A stretch of 12,029 bases of DNA from VGWB01 sp964480945 (GCA_964480945.1 CAYZRX010000094.1:1-12029), one strand, 5' to 3'; counted from the first letter of the stretch, positions 1 through 7,029 are shown. The notes: a model not told the origin generated them from the sequence alone. Numbers and translations: made by a program.

Positions 1-29
1 TCCCTTCGGGAGACTCCCTCTGGGTGCAC
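1..29 (+). repeat. Direct repeat, copy 1 (may be cut by the window edge)
   Basis: Bases 1-29 align without gaps to 93-121, with 24 of 29 positions identical by eye. The copy opens with TCCCTTCGGGA, which can fold as a 4-bp stem (TCCC/GGGA). The unit may extend left of the window. The two starts are 92 bp apart, but the sequence after copy 2 does not resemble that after copy 1, so this is not a clean tandem array. Confidence 0.65.
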
Positions 30-92
30 AAGAAAAACTCACTTCGCCCGTCAGGCCCAGCCGAACTACAAGTGGGGGTTCTGCCGAAGGCA

Positions 93-121
93 TCCCTTCG
101 GGGGACTCCCTTCAGGCGCAC
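93..121 (+). repeat. Direct repeat, copy 2
   Basis: This is the second copy of the 29-bp repeat at 1-29, with five mismatches. Its left edge also forms a hairpin with the bases just before it: CCGAAGG (84-90) pairs with CCTTCGG (95-101) across a 4-base loop. The core TCCCTTCGGG recurs in reverse complement at 9212-9221, just upstream of the large glycosyltransferase gene. Confidence 0.65.
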
Positions 122-406
122 AATGTCCGATGAACGCGGCCCCTCGACTGCCGACCGCGCGGCTGAACCCGTCAAGTCTCACCCTACAATCTCAGGTAAT
201 AGAAGGCACACAGTCCGAGCCCGCCGCGCAGAAACACAATCGGTCCTTCTCTGTATTTCTGCGAACACTCGATATGCCCAGCGTCACGCGCCCGCGTTTG
301 CATCCAGCATTATTTTTCTTCAAATTATTTTAGGGATTGCTCTATCTGAGCGGCTCGATCCCGAACCCTAAGAACCAGCCCCTTATCAACAACCGTCCAT
401 CGCGTT

Positions 407-958
407 ATGAAGAAATTCTTGTTGTTTCTCAAGCCGCTCCGGGATTTTTTCATCAAGCATCCTGCCGTGCTCTCGGGCTATATCATCTATGCCTACTTCT
501 TCATTACGACGATGGACTTCTACAAAGATCTCAAGGACTCGCACTTCAAGGCCTTCAATATCGTTGAGAGGTTTGATGCGCTGATCTGGATGTGGCTGTT
601 GGCTGTCGTGCTTGTGAAAGTCATTGAGTACCGGAACCGGCTCAATGATCAAGAGAAGCTGCGGTTGGAGCATGCGCGGCAGCTGCAACTGAAGGAAACG
701 CAGCTCTCTACGGCCCACGAGATGATCCGGTCGCTGCAACACCAAATCAACAATCCGCTGACAATCATTCTGCTTCACATCCAGCGGGCTCTTCGGGATG
801 CAGAATCAAGGCCCGAGGCCCTGGAGAATCTGACGAGGGTCAAAGAAGGGGCGGAGCGCATCGCCACGACGCTTCGCGAGTTCTCGAACGCCCAGGGAAT
901 CGAGACCGTCGAATCGCCGGTCGGGAAGATGGCGCAACCTGTCAAAGACGATGGCTAA
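407..958 (+). CDS. Small membrane protein with a lone histidine-kinase DHp (HisKA-like) domain
   Basis: The 183-residue product has two likely membrane helices (about 19-38 and 57-74), a charged coiled-coil stretch (about 75-108), and then a typical kinase H-box with sequence HQINNPLT. His112 is the predicted phosphoacceptor. The second helix of the hairpin runs to about residue 161 and ends REFS. In an ordinary sensor kinase an HATPase domain with N, G1 and G2 boxes would follow. Here the protein stops about 20 residues later, so it cannot phosphorylate itself by the normal route. It could be a phosphotransfer or dimerisation partner, in the style of Spo0B, or simply a degenerate kinase; its function is unknown. 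The MKKF start looks natural, although no Shine-Dalgarno site is visible. Its last 8 bases overlap tadA (GATGGCTAA), which suggests translational coupling. Confidence 0.7.
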   Translation: MKKFLLFLKPLRDFFIKHPAVLSGYIIYAYFFITTMDFYKDLKDSHFKAFNIVERFDALIWMWLLAVVLVKVIEYRNRLNDQEKLRLEHARQLQLKETQLSTAHEMIRSLQHQINNPLTIILLHIQRALRDAESRPEALENLTRVKEGAERIATTLREFSNAQGIETVESPVGKMAQPVKDDG

Positions 959-1427
959 GCACCAGGATTGGATGAAGCAGGCGCTGCGTGAAGCAGAGAT
1001 AGCGTTCGAGCAGGATGAAGTACCGGTGGGTGCAGTGGTGGTGCACGAAGGGAAGGTGATCGGACGCGGGCACAACCAGATCGAGCGGCTGCAGGATCCG
1101 ACGGCGCACGCCGAGATGATCGCACTCACGGCGGCAGCGAACCACCTCCATTCCAGAAGGCTGGAAGGATGCGCCCTCTACGTCACCTTGGAGCCATGTC
1201 CGATGTGTGCCGGAGCGATCGTCCTCTCCAGAATCCCGACCCTTGTGTTCGCGGCTTTTGATCCGAAGGCAGGCGCCTGCGGTACGCTCTACAACATCGT
1301 TAACGACAAGCGCCTGAACCACACCCTCCACGTCGTCTCCGGCGTCTGTGATCGTGAAAGCGAAGAGTTGTTGAAAGGATTTTTCGGAAGGGTTCGAACA
1401 GTGACGCCGAAGAACGCCGGTCGATAG
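951..1427 (+). CDS. tadA: tRNA-specific adenosine deaminase TadA
   Basis: TadA converts A34 to inosine in the tRNA-Arg(ACG) anticodon, allowing CGN wobble decoding in the cytoplasm. The 158-residue product is full length for the family. It carries the cytidine/deoxycytidylate deaminase zinc signature: HAE (His53, catalytic Glu55) and PCPMC (Cys83, Cys86) followed by AGAI. The VPVGAVVV strand (24-31) and the FF-x-x-VR C-terminal helix (144-149) are also typical of TadA. Its start codon lies inside the end of the upstream DHp gene. Its stop is one base from the stop of prfA on the opposite strand. The main alternative, a guanine or cytosine deaminase of the same fold, is less likely given the RNA-deaminase-type tail. 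Confidence 0.95.
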   Translation: MAKHQDWMKQALREAEIAFEQDEVPVGAVVVHEGKVIGRGHNQIERLQDPTAHAEMIALTAAANHLHSRRLEGCALYVTLEPCPMCAGAIVLSRIPTLVFAAFDPKAGACGTLYNIVNDKRLNHTLHVVSGVCDRESEELLKGFFGRVRTVTPKNAGR

Positions 1428-1428
1428 C

Positions 1429-2496
1429 TCAGGCCTCGACCTGCAGCTTTTCCGCCCGATCAGCCACCCTCAGCTTCTCGATCAACTCGTCCAGCTCGCC
1501 ATCGATAATCACGGAGAGATTATACAGCGTTAACCCGATGCGGTGGTCCGTCACGCGGTTTTGAGGGAAATTATACGTGCGGATCTTGTCGCTCCGGTCC
1601 CCGCTTTTGATCATCGACTTTCTTTGAGCAGCGACCGATGCGTTCTGCTCGTTCATCTTGATCTCGTAGAGCTTCGCCCGAAGCATCTTCATCGCACGCT
1701 CGCGATTCTGGAATTGCGATCGTTCCTGCTGGCAGGCGACGACAATCCCCGACGGCGTGTGCGTGATCCTGACCGCCGTCTCGACCTTGTTGACGTTCTG
1801 CCCGCCTTTTCCCCCCGAACGGTACGTGTCGATCTGCAGATCGACGGGGTTGACCTCGACCTCAACGTCCTCAACCTCCGGGAGGACCACGACCGATGCC
1901 GCAGAAGTATGAACGCGCCCCTGCGCCTCGGTCTCAGGCACCCGTTGCACGCGATGTACACCGCTCTCGTATTTCATCAGGCCGTAGGCGCCTTCGCCCG
2001 AAACGGAGAACACCACCTCTTTGAAGCCCCCTTTCCCCGTCTCGTTCCAGTCCATCAACTCGACCTTCCAACCCTTGCGCTCGGCGTATCGCGTGTACAT
2101 CCGGTAAAGGTCTGCCGCGAAGAGAGCCGCCTCCTCGCCTCCGGTGCCCGCCCGGATCTCCATGATGAAATTCTTTGTGTCGTTTGGATCCTGAGGAACC
2201 AGCAGCAACTTCAGCTCCTCCTCGAGCGTGGCAAGTTTCTGCTTGAGAGTCTCGAGCTCTTCCTGCGCCATCGCTTTGAGCTCCGGGTCGGAGCTGGAAT
2301 CCAACAGCTCCTTGTTTCCCTTCAGGTCGTTCTCCACTTTCCTGTACCGCTGGTATGCCGCAAGGATCGGCTCCAGCGCGCGGAGCTCCTTCCCGAGGTC
2401 GCGAGAGCGCCTCTGGTCCGATACGATGCTCGGATCGGACATCAGACGCTGGATATCCTGAACCCGTTCTACGATCTTTTCAAGCTTGTCAAACAT
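1429..2496 (-). CDS. prfA: Peptide chain release factor 1
   Basis: RF1 recognises UAA and UAG in the ribosomal A site and triggers hydrolysis of peptidyl-tRNA. The 355-residue protein has the expected order: a coiled N-terminal domain, a GTGGEEAALFA block (117-127), the stop-codon recognition region with tripeptide PET (187-189; RF1 has P-x-T, RF2 has SPF) followed by QGRVHTSA, then the catalytic GGQ (231-233) in SGGKGGQNVNK. The PxT tripeptide rules out RF2, and the full N-terminal domain rules out a short ribosome-rescue factor. It lies 74 bp downstream of the DUF1385 gene, probably in the same transcript. No Shine-Dalgarno site is evident before its ATG. The GGQ methyltransferase gene prmC, which often neighbours prfA, is not in the window. 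Confidence 0.97.
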   Translation of the reverse strand: MFDKLEKIVERVQDIQRLMSDPSIVSDQRRSRDLGKELRALEPILAAYQRYRKVENDLKGNKELLDSSSDPELKAMAQEELETLKQKLATLEEELKLLLVPQDPNDTKNFIMEIRAGTGGEEAALFAADLYRMYTRYAERKGWKVELMDWNETGKGGFKEVVFSVSGEGAYGLMKYESGVHRVQRVPETEAQGRVHTSAASVVVLPEVEDVEVEVNPVDLQIDTYRSGGKGGQNVNKVETAVRITHTPSGIVVACQQERSQFQNRERAMKMLRAKLYEIKMNEQNASVAAQRKSMIKSGDRSDKIRTYNFPQNRVTDHRIGLTLYNLSVIIDGELDELIEKLRVADRAEKLQVEA

Positions 2497-2570
2497 AGTC
2501 GATGTCGCGTGATTCGTGTGCGCGGGTGGCTCTCAGCAAATGCGTCGGCCGGTGACGGTCGAACCGTGTC

Positions 2571-3629
2571 TCAGCCGGCTGCTACGGAAGAAAGGTCCTC
2601 GATCGGCTCCGCGTCCTTCAGACAGTACTTGGCGGCATCCTCGAGACCGAGTGCACAGCGAAGCGCGACGATAGCAACCTCGACCTGGGTCTCGTCCGGC
2701 TCCTTTGTGGTAATACGCTGGAGCCAGAGCCCGGGGGCGATGAGGATTTTTCCCCACCACGTCGAGCTGTGCTTTGCCGAAAACTTGATAATTTCGTACG
2801 CGATCCCCCCAACGACCGGGATGAAAGGAAGATGGGTCAACAAGCGAATCCCCATCGTCACTCCGCCCAGCAGCTGTATGAGCAGCGCATCGAGAAGGCT
2901 GAAGGAGAGAATGGCGACGAACATCACGAGGAGCAGGAAGCTTGTCCCGCACCGGGGGTGAAACCTGCTGTGCTGCTTCACAGCGGGCGGGATCAGCGTG
3001 TCGCTGAGCTCGAAGGCAAACACGGTCTTATGCTCGGCACCATGGAATTGGAACAGCCGTTTGATGTCTCTCATCAGCGAGATCGCCACGAGGTAGCCGA
3101 GCAAGATCGCGATCCGGATCAGACCGGCGACAAGATTGAAAGCCAGCGCGTTCTGTTCGAAACGAAAGACCTTCGTCGTGACCACGATGGGAACGGCAAA
3201 GAAGATCGTAATCCCGAGTGCGAGTGCAACCACCAGCGTCGTCACCATCGCGGCGGTGGATTGCCCCTTCGATTTCTTCTTCGCCCGGCCGTTCCCGTTC
3301 TCCGGCGGCTTCTCCGGCTCAACATCCATCATCGCTATTTCGGCCGAGAAGTTCAGGGTCTTGATCCCGAGGAACAACATATCGATAAGACCGACGGCAC
3401 CCCGCAGGACGGGAAGACCGAGGATTTTGAATTTCTCAAGAATTGAGACAAACGTCTGCTTTTGGACAACGATGTCGCCGTTCGCCCGCCGCACGGCTGT
3501 CGCTACCGAGCCGGGTGCACGCATCATCACCCCTTCGATCACCGCCTGGCCGCCGATTTGCATGGGCTTCGTCGGATCGTACAAGGGGTTCGTGGGAACC
3601 CAACTCGACTTCGAATTGTCAGATGTCAC
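2571..3629 (-). CDS. yqhQ: DUF1385 (YqhQ-family) membrane protein
   Basis: The 352-residue product shows the family hallmarks: GGQAVIEGVMMR near the N-terminus (26-37), FHGAEHK (195-201), RFHPRCGTSF (222-231), and a C-terminal PGLWLQ followed by TT-x-EP (299-311) and Q-x-EVA (315-319). Hydrophobic segments at about 127-150, 162-186, 230-252 and 262-283 make it a multi-pass inner-membrane protein. A Lys-rich linker lies near 113-122. The biochemical role of the family is not established. The start is GTG, chosen because a purine-rich GGAGAGAGG (3636-3644) sits 6 bases upstream and a promoter lies just beyond. DUF1385 genes next to prfA are a recurring arrangement, especially in Clostridia as I recall, usually with prmC between them; here prmC is absent. 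Confidence 0.9.
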   Translation of the reverse strand: MTSDNSKSSWVPTNPLYDPTKPMQIGGQAVIEGVMMRAPGSVATAVRRANGDIVVQKQTFVSILEKFKILGLPVLRGAVGLIDMLFLGIKTLNFSAEIAMMDVEPEKPPENGNGRAKKKSKGQSTAAMVTTLVVALALGITIFFAVPIVVTTKVFRFEQNALAFNLVAGLIRIAILLGYLVAISLMRDIKRLFQFHGAEHKTVFAFELSDTLIPPAVKQHSRFHPRCGTSFLLLVMFVAILSFSLLDALLIQLLGGVTMGIRLLTHLPFIPVVGGIAYEIIKFSAKHSSTWWGKILIAPGLWLQRITTKEPDETQVEVAIVALRCALGLEDAAKYCLKDAEPIEDLSSVAAG

Positions 3630-3635
3630 CCTCGA

Positions 3636-3644
3636 CCTCTCTCC
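3636..3644 (-). promoter_or_regulatory. Ribosome binding site for the DUF1385 gene
   Basis: GGAGAGAGG on the minus strand ends 6 bases before the GTG codon at 3629. It is the main reason for accepting a GTG start rather than the internal ATG at residue 23, which lies only two codons before the conserved GGQAVIEG motif. Confidence 0.6.
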
Positions 3645-3663
3645 GATTCAATGATTTTGAGAC

Positions 3664-3692
3664 AATATACCAAAGATTGACGCGAGTATCAA
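3664..3692 (-). promoter_or_regulatory. Sigma70-type promoter for DUF1385-prfA
   Basis: On the minus strand TTGATA (3687-3692) and TATATT (3664-3669) are separated by exactly 17 bases, each differing from the sigma70 consensus at one or two positions. Transcription would begin near 3657, giving a leader of about 28 nt with a good ribosome binding site before the GTG at 3629. It is not the TAnnTTTG-type promoter of Bacteroides, although an AATCTTTG with one mismatch to it lies inside the spacer. Confidence 0.65.
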
Positions 3693-3855
3693 CGACTCAC
3701 AGGCCGGTGGACTGAAGAAAGCCCTCACACCGGTTACGCCCACTTCATGAACAAGTTTCAGCGCAAAGAGTCCAGTTCAGCAAGGCTGCGGGTGGGAAGC
3801 GCCGCCAGATAGATGGATTGGGGGAGGAGGTCGGTAGGCCAGCATCGGCGTGCGA

Positions 3856-3877
3856 AGGGCCCGGCGATAGCGGCCCT
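3856..3877 (-). terminator. Weak GC hairpin after the flippase gene
   Basis: AGGGCC (3856-3861) pairs with GGCCCT (3872-3877) across a 10-base loop, 17 bases past the flippase stop codon. No T-run follows on the minus strand, so it is not a standard intrinsic terminator. It is the only stem I see in the 264-bp spacer that could end the polysaccharide transcript before the DUF1385 promoter. Confidence 0.25.
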
Positions 3878-3893
3878 CACGCGTAGCCTTGGC

Positions 3894-5369
3894 TCAGGAA
3901 CGGACAAACATTCGCGAGATGGCTGCCTTGGTCTGCTCCAGATCGCTCCGATCGAAAACCCTCAGCAACAGAACGAGGACGACGAACGCGCAGCAGATCA
4001 AGAATTTTACGATGATCCCGTACGCCGATCCGGGCTCAGGATGTAACACAGAGTACGCGAGGAAGGCGATCAGGGCCGCGGCCGAAAGACGTGCTATCCG
4101 GCCCCATTCGTATCGAACGTGGTACAGCCGCTGGGACGGGAAATAGATCCCGATCGCCATCACAATGTAGCTCAACAGGGTAGCGATCGCGGCACCCATA
4201 ATACCGAGCCGGGGGATCAGCACGTAATTTGCCGCGACATTGACCAGCGCCCCGGCGCCCGTAGCAAACGGAAGATACTTTGTTTTCTTCTCCAGATAGA
4301 CGCCGACGACGAAGTTCACGTACGCACCAGTGAAGATGTAGGCCAGCAGGACGACGGGGACGATCGACAATCCCCCCCAGTAGCTCGGATGGATGAAGTA
4401 GCGCCCGAAGAGGTGGATCCGGACAAGGTCGTCAATGAAAAGGGAGACCCCGACAAACACAAGCATCATGAGGGACACAAGATACGTGAACACCTTGGCA
4501 AAGAGCTCCTTGGCGTCCGCGTCCTTTGCGTGCGTTAGAAAGAAAGGCCGCCAGGCGTAATCGAACATCCCTACGACGAGCATCATCAAGACACCCAGCC
4601 GGTAGTTCGCCTGATAGACTCCGAGCGTGGCATCATTCGTCAGAGCCCTCACGATCGGCCGATCGATCACCTGAATGGCGATGCCGGCAAGGCCGGCCGG
4701 AATATAGGGAAGCCCAAACCGAAGGAACTCGCGATAGAGCGGCCTCGAAAACCTGAACGTCAATTGCGGGAACGCGAACCAAAGCAGGACCAGAAACGTC
4801 AAGGCCGATGCCAGAAGATTTGCGGTGAACACCGCCTCCATTTTCATGTGCAGAACAACGAGCAGAAGTATCGTGAGAACCACGTTGATGAAAATGTTCA
4901 GGATCCGAAGGCCCGCAAACATCTTTGCTTTGTTCTCCATCCTCAAGTAGGCAAAGGGGACGATGGAGAGGGTGTCAAAGAAGAGGATCCAGGCCGCGTA
5001 GCGAATCAGGCCCGATTGGGCGTCGGGCCCTCCGATGAGGCTCGCGACCGGCGTCGCGGAGAAGTAAATGACGAGGGAGAAGAGAATTGAAGTGCCGACG
5101 AGCGAGAAGAAGGGCGTGCTGAAATTCTGCTTCTTGTCCCCCATCTCCAGGGTGGAGACGAATCGCATGTAAGCCGAATCCATGCCGTAGCCATAGACCA
5201 CGAAGATGAACGCTACGTAGGCATAGATGTTGGAGACCACGCCGTATTCGTCAGGCGTGAGATAGTTGGTGTAGAACGGAACGAGGAGGAAGTTGAGGAA
5301 GCGGCCGACGATGGAACTCAGCCCGTAGATCGCTGTTTCTTTGCCGAGCCGGAAGACTTTTTCGATCAT
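3894..5369 (-). CDS. Polysaccharide flippase, Wzx/MATE (MOP) superfamily
   Basis: The 491-residue integral membrane protein has about 12-14 hydrophobic helices spread over its whole length. Its N-terminus (amphipathic start, then SSIVGRFLNFLLVPFYTNYL and DEYGVV at 40-45) is typical of O-antigen/teichoic-acid exporters of the polysaccharide_synt family. Such proteins move undecaprenyl-diphosphate-linked glycans from the inner to the outer face of the cytoplasmic membrane. Family members are too alike to give the substrate. It is the last gene of the minus-strand cluster that begins with a sugar-1-phosphate transferase, which fits an exporter of the glycan made there. The ATG is preceded by pyrimidine-rich sequence (CTTCCTCCTTCCTCC) rather than a Shine-Dalgarno site. 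That is odd, but the N-terminal alignment supports this start. Confidence 0.88.
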   Translation of the reverse strand: MIEKVFRLGKETAIYGLSSIVGRFLNFLLVPFYTNYLTPDEYGVVSNIYAYVAFIFVVYGYGMDSAYMRFVSTLEMGDKKQNFSTPFFSLVGTSILFSLVIYFSATPVASLIGGPDAQSGLIRYAAWILFFDTLSIVPFAYLRMENKAKMFAGLRILNIFINVVLTILLLVVLHMKMEAVFTANLLASALTFLVLLWFAFPQLTFRFSRPLYREFLRFGLPYIPAGLAGIAIQVIDRPIVRALTNDATLGVYQANYRLGVLMMLVVGMFDYAWRPFFLTHAKDADAKELFAKVFTYLVSLMMLVFVGVSLFIDDLVRIHLFGRYFIHPSYWGGLSIVPVVLLAYIFTGAYVNFVVGVYLEKKTKYLPFATGAGALVNVAANYVLIPRLGIMGAAIATLLSYIVMAIGIYFPSQRLYHVRYEWGRIARLSAAALIAFLAYSVLHPEPGSAYGIIVKFLICCAFVVLVLLLRVFDRSDLEQTKAAISRMFVRS

Positions 5370-5405
5370 GGAGGAAGGAGGAAGCGAATGGATCGTGCCG
5401 TGCCG

Positions 5406-5570
5406 CTACTGCTTGTCCGCGTCGTCGACCAGCATGATCGGGATGTCATCCTTGACCTGATAGACGTGGCCGCACTTCTTGCACGTGAGCGTGTTGAGCT
5501 CAGGCCTATACTCCAAATCACCCTTGCACTTCGGGCAGCAGAGAATTTCGAGCAGTTCAGGTTTGAGCAT
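5406..5570 (-). CDS. Trm112-like (YcaR-type) small zinc-ribbon protein
   Basis: This 54-residue gene begins MLKPELLEILCCPKCKGDL and ends DDADKQ. The pattern LLEIL-C-C-P-x-C (Cys11/12 and Cys15) followed by C-x-x-C (Cys30, Cys33) and then VKDDIPIML is the classic Trm112/YcaR layout, with four cysteines placed to bind one zinc. In eukaryotes and archaea Trm112 activates several methyltransferases; the role of the bacterial relatives is not well settled. Its start overlaps the end of the thioesterase gene by 14 bases. AAGGGG ends 6 bases before the ATG, within the palindrome GGGGATCCCC region. The flippase gene begins 36 bases after its stop codon. Confidence 0.88.
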   Translation of the reverse strand: MLKPELLEILCCPKCKGDLEYRPELNTLTCKKCGHVYQVKDDIPIMLVDDADKQ

Positions 5571-5976
5571 GGGGATCCCCTTGTTTTTTCATGGCTTCTT
5601 CGAGCGTCTGAAGAAACATCGCGGGTGCGCGCGTCGGCTTCCCCGTCGAAACATTGACGAAGCCGTGGACGGTGTATCCTTCCACGATGGGTTCCGCCTC
5701 CCCTTCGACCAGGACCCGATACTGGATTCGAACCCGTGCGACGGGCATCTCCGCGACAACCGCTTCCACGGTCAGCAGATCATCGTAGCGGGCAGATTTC
5801 CTGTATTTGGCGTAGGCCTCGATCACCGGCAGATAGGTTCCGTGGCTCTCGATCTCCGAATACGGCAGGCCAAGAGAGCGAAGGAGATCGGAGCGGGACT
5901 GCTCAAAGTATTCGAAGTACTTCCCGTAATAGACCGACCGCATCTGATCGGTGTCCGCGTACCGGACTCGAATGTT
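5557..5976 (-). CDS. Acyl-CoA thioesterase, YbgC/4HBT hotdog family (5' end lost in gap)
   Basis: The 139 visible residues begin NIRVRYADTDQM, only a few residues from where family members normally start, so the gene is nearly complete and only its start codon and first residues lie in the N run. The hotdog-fold signature is RVRYADTDQM...VYYGKYFEYFEQSRSDLL. The second Asp of ADTD corresponds to the catalytic Asp17 of 4-hydroxybenzoyl-CoA thioesterase. Later conserved blocks are TYLPVIEA, KYRKSARYDD and EGYTVHGFVN. It should hydrolyse acyl-CoA or acyl-ACP thioesters; the chain preference cannot be read from sequence. It follows accA in the same direction, so a link to fatty-acid metabolism is plausible, and it overlaps the downstream Trm112-like gene by 14 bases. 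Confidence 0.88.
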   Translation of the reverse strand, partial: NIRVRYADTDQMRSVYYGKYFEYFEQSRSDLLRSLGLPYSEIESHGTYLPVIEAYAKYRKSARYDDLLTVEAVVAEMPVARVRIQYRVLVEGEAEPIVEGYTVHGFVNVSTGKPTRAPAMFLQTLEEAMKKQGDPHAQT

Positions 5977-6076
5977 NNNNNNNNNNNNNNNNNNNNNNNN
6001 NNNNNNNNNNNNNNNNNNNNNNNNNNNNNNNNNNNNNNNNNNNNNNNNNNNNNNNNNNNNNNNNNNNNNNNNNNNN
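5977..6076. other. Assembly gap (100 Ns)
   Basis: Exactly 100 Ns, the usual placeholder for a scaffold join of unknown size. It begins inside the first codons of the thioesterase gene and ends immediately next to the accA stop codon (6077-6079). The true distance between these genes, and whether another gene lies between them, cannot be known from this sequence. Confidence 0.98.
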
Positions 6077-7027
6077 CTATTCACGCCAGGCACCCATCTT
6101 GGAGAACTTCTCGATCCGGTTTTGGATGAGCTTATCAGGCTTGAGCTTGTTGAGTGCCTTCAACTCTTCAAGAATGGCGGCCTTGAGCGTCTGCGCAGCA
6201 AGCTCGTGATTACGGTGTGCGCCCCCCGGCGGTTCCGGAAGGATCCGATCAATGATCTTCTGTTCGAGGAGGTCTGCAGCCGTTAGTTTCAATGACTCCG
6301 CTGCTTGCTCCTTGTAATCCCAGCTTCGCCAGAGGATGCTCGAGCAGGATTCCGGAGCGATCACCGAATACCAACAGTTTTCGAACATCAGGATTCTGTC
6401 CCCTACACCGATGCCGAGCGCACCGCCGGACGCACCCTCGCCGATAATGACCACGACGATCGGGACGGGGAGGTGTGACATCTCGAACAGGTTTCTCGCA
6501 ATCGCTTCGGCCTGGCCCCGCTCCTCCGCTTCGATGCCCGGGTAGGCGCCGGGAGTATCGAGCAGTGTGACGACCGGCTTCTTGAACTTCGCGGCAAGCT
6601 GCATCAGCCTCAACGCCTTGCGGTATCCTTCGGGATTCGGCATGCCGAAATTCCTGAACAGATTCGACTTCGTGTCCCGCCCCTTCTGATGGCCGATGAT
6701 CATCACGGTCTGCCCATCGAGCCGCGCCAGTCCTCCGACAATCGCCTTGTCGTCCCCGAACCGCCGATCCCCGTGCAGTTCGATGAAATCTTCGGTCATC
6801 AGGTGAATGTAGTCGAGCGTGTAGGGCCGGTCGGGGTGGCGGGCGAGCTGCACGCGCTGCCAGCGTGTGAGACTGGAAAAGATCGAATCCCGCAGCAAAT
6901 CCACTTTCTGTTCGAGCTTGCTGATCTCGTCTGCAATGTCGAGATTGTCCGCGTACTTCCGCATCTCCTCGATCTTCTGTTCCAACTCAAGAATCGGTTT
7001 TTCGAACTCCAGTATCAATTTGGCCAT
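6077..7027 (-). CDS. accA: Acetyl-CoA carboxylase carboxyltransferase subunit alpha
   Basis: AccA and AccD form the carboxyltransferase that moves CO2 from carboxybiotin to acetyl-CoA, giving malonyl-CoA, the committed step of fatty-acid synthesis. The 316-residue product is full length. It has the N-terminal helical region (LEFEKPILELEQKIEEM), the LARHPDRPYTLDYI block, GHQKGRDTK, FGMPNPEGYRKALRLM, the substrate loop DTPGAYPG, and the crotonase-fold oxyanion region GEGASGGALGIGVGDRILM. It ends in the typical EKFSKMGAW-RE tail. The ATG lies 2 bases past the stop of the glycosyltransferase fusion. AAAGGA (7036-7041) at 8-base spacing lies within the end of that gene, so the two are almost certainly co-transcribed and coupled. 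accD is not in the window. Confidence 0.97.
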   Translation of the reverse strand: MAKLILEFEKPILELEQKIEEMRKYADNLDIADEISKLEQKVDLLRDSIFSSLTRWQRVQLARHPDRPYTLDYIHLMTEDFIELHGDRRFGDDKAIVGGLARLDGQTVMIIGHQKGRDTKSNLFRNFGMPNPEGYRKALRLMQLAAKFKKPVVTLLDTPGAYPGIEAEERGQAEAIARNLFEMSHLPVPIVVVIIGEGASGGALGIGVGDRILMFENCWYSVIAPESCSSILWRSWDYKEQAAESLKLTAADLLEQKIIDRILPEPPGGAHRNHELAAQTLKAAILEELKALNKLKPDKLIQNRIEKFSKMGAWRE

Positions 7028-7029
7028 CT

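Larger units (their letters stand above)
1..406. other. Gene-free leader region with repeats, upstream of the DHp/tadA pair
   Basis: I see no convincing gene here. Open frames exist on the + strand, but their translations are rich in Arg, Pro and Ser, match no family I know and run through repeat sequence. The first 121 bases hold two copies of a diverged repeat and small hairpins. Bases about 307-334 are strikingly AT-rich compared with the surroundings and would be the natural place for the promoter of the gene starting at 407. I could not find a convincing -35/-10 pair at normal spacing there. Confidence 0.5.

Noticed and set aside
24..371. 115-residue open frame at the start of the window
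   Set aside because: It runs through the repeat region, has an Arg/Ser/Pro-rich composition and no recognisable motif, and there is no ribosome binding site that I can see.
1543..2961. 472-residue open frame on the + strand, antisense to prfA and the DUF1385 gene
   Set aside because: Its translation matches no family and is rich in Arg, His and Leu. It mirrors the codon pattern of two certain genes on the other strand, so it is a shadow frame of GC-rich coding DNA.
5571..5580. 10-bp palindrome GGGGATCCCC as an operator
   Set aside because: It lies inside the thioesterase coding region, and a single 10-bp palindrome between a ribosome binding site and start codon is easily chance.
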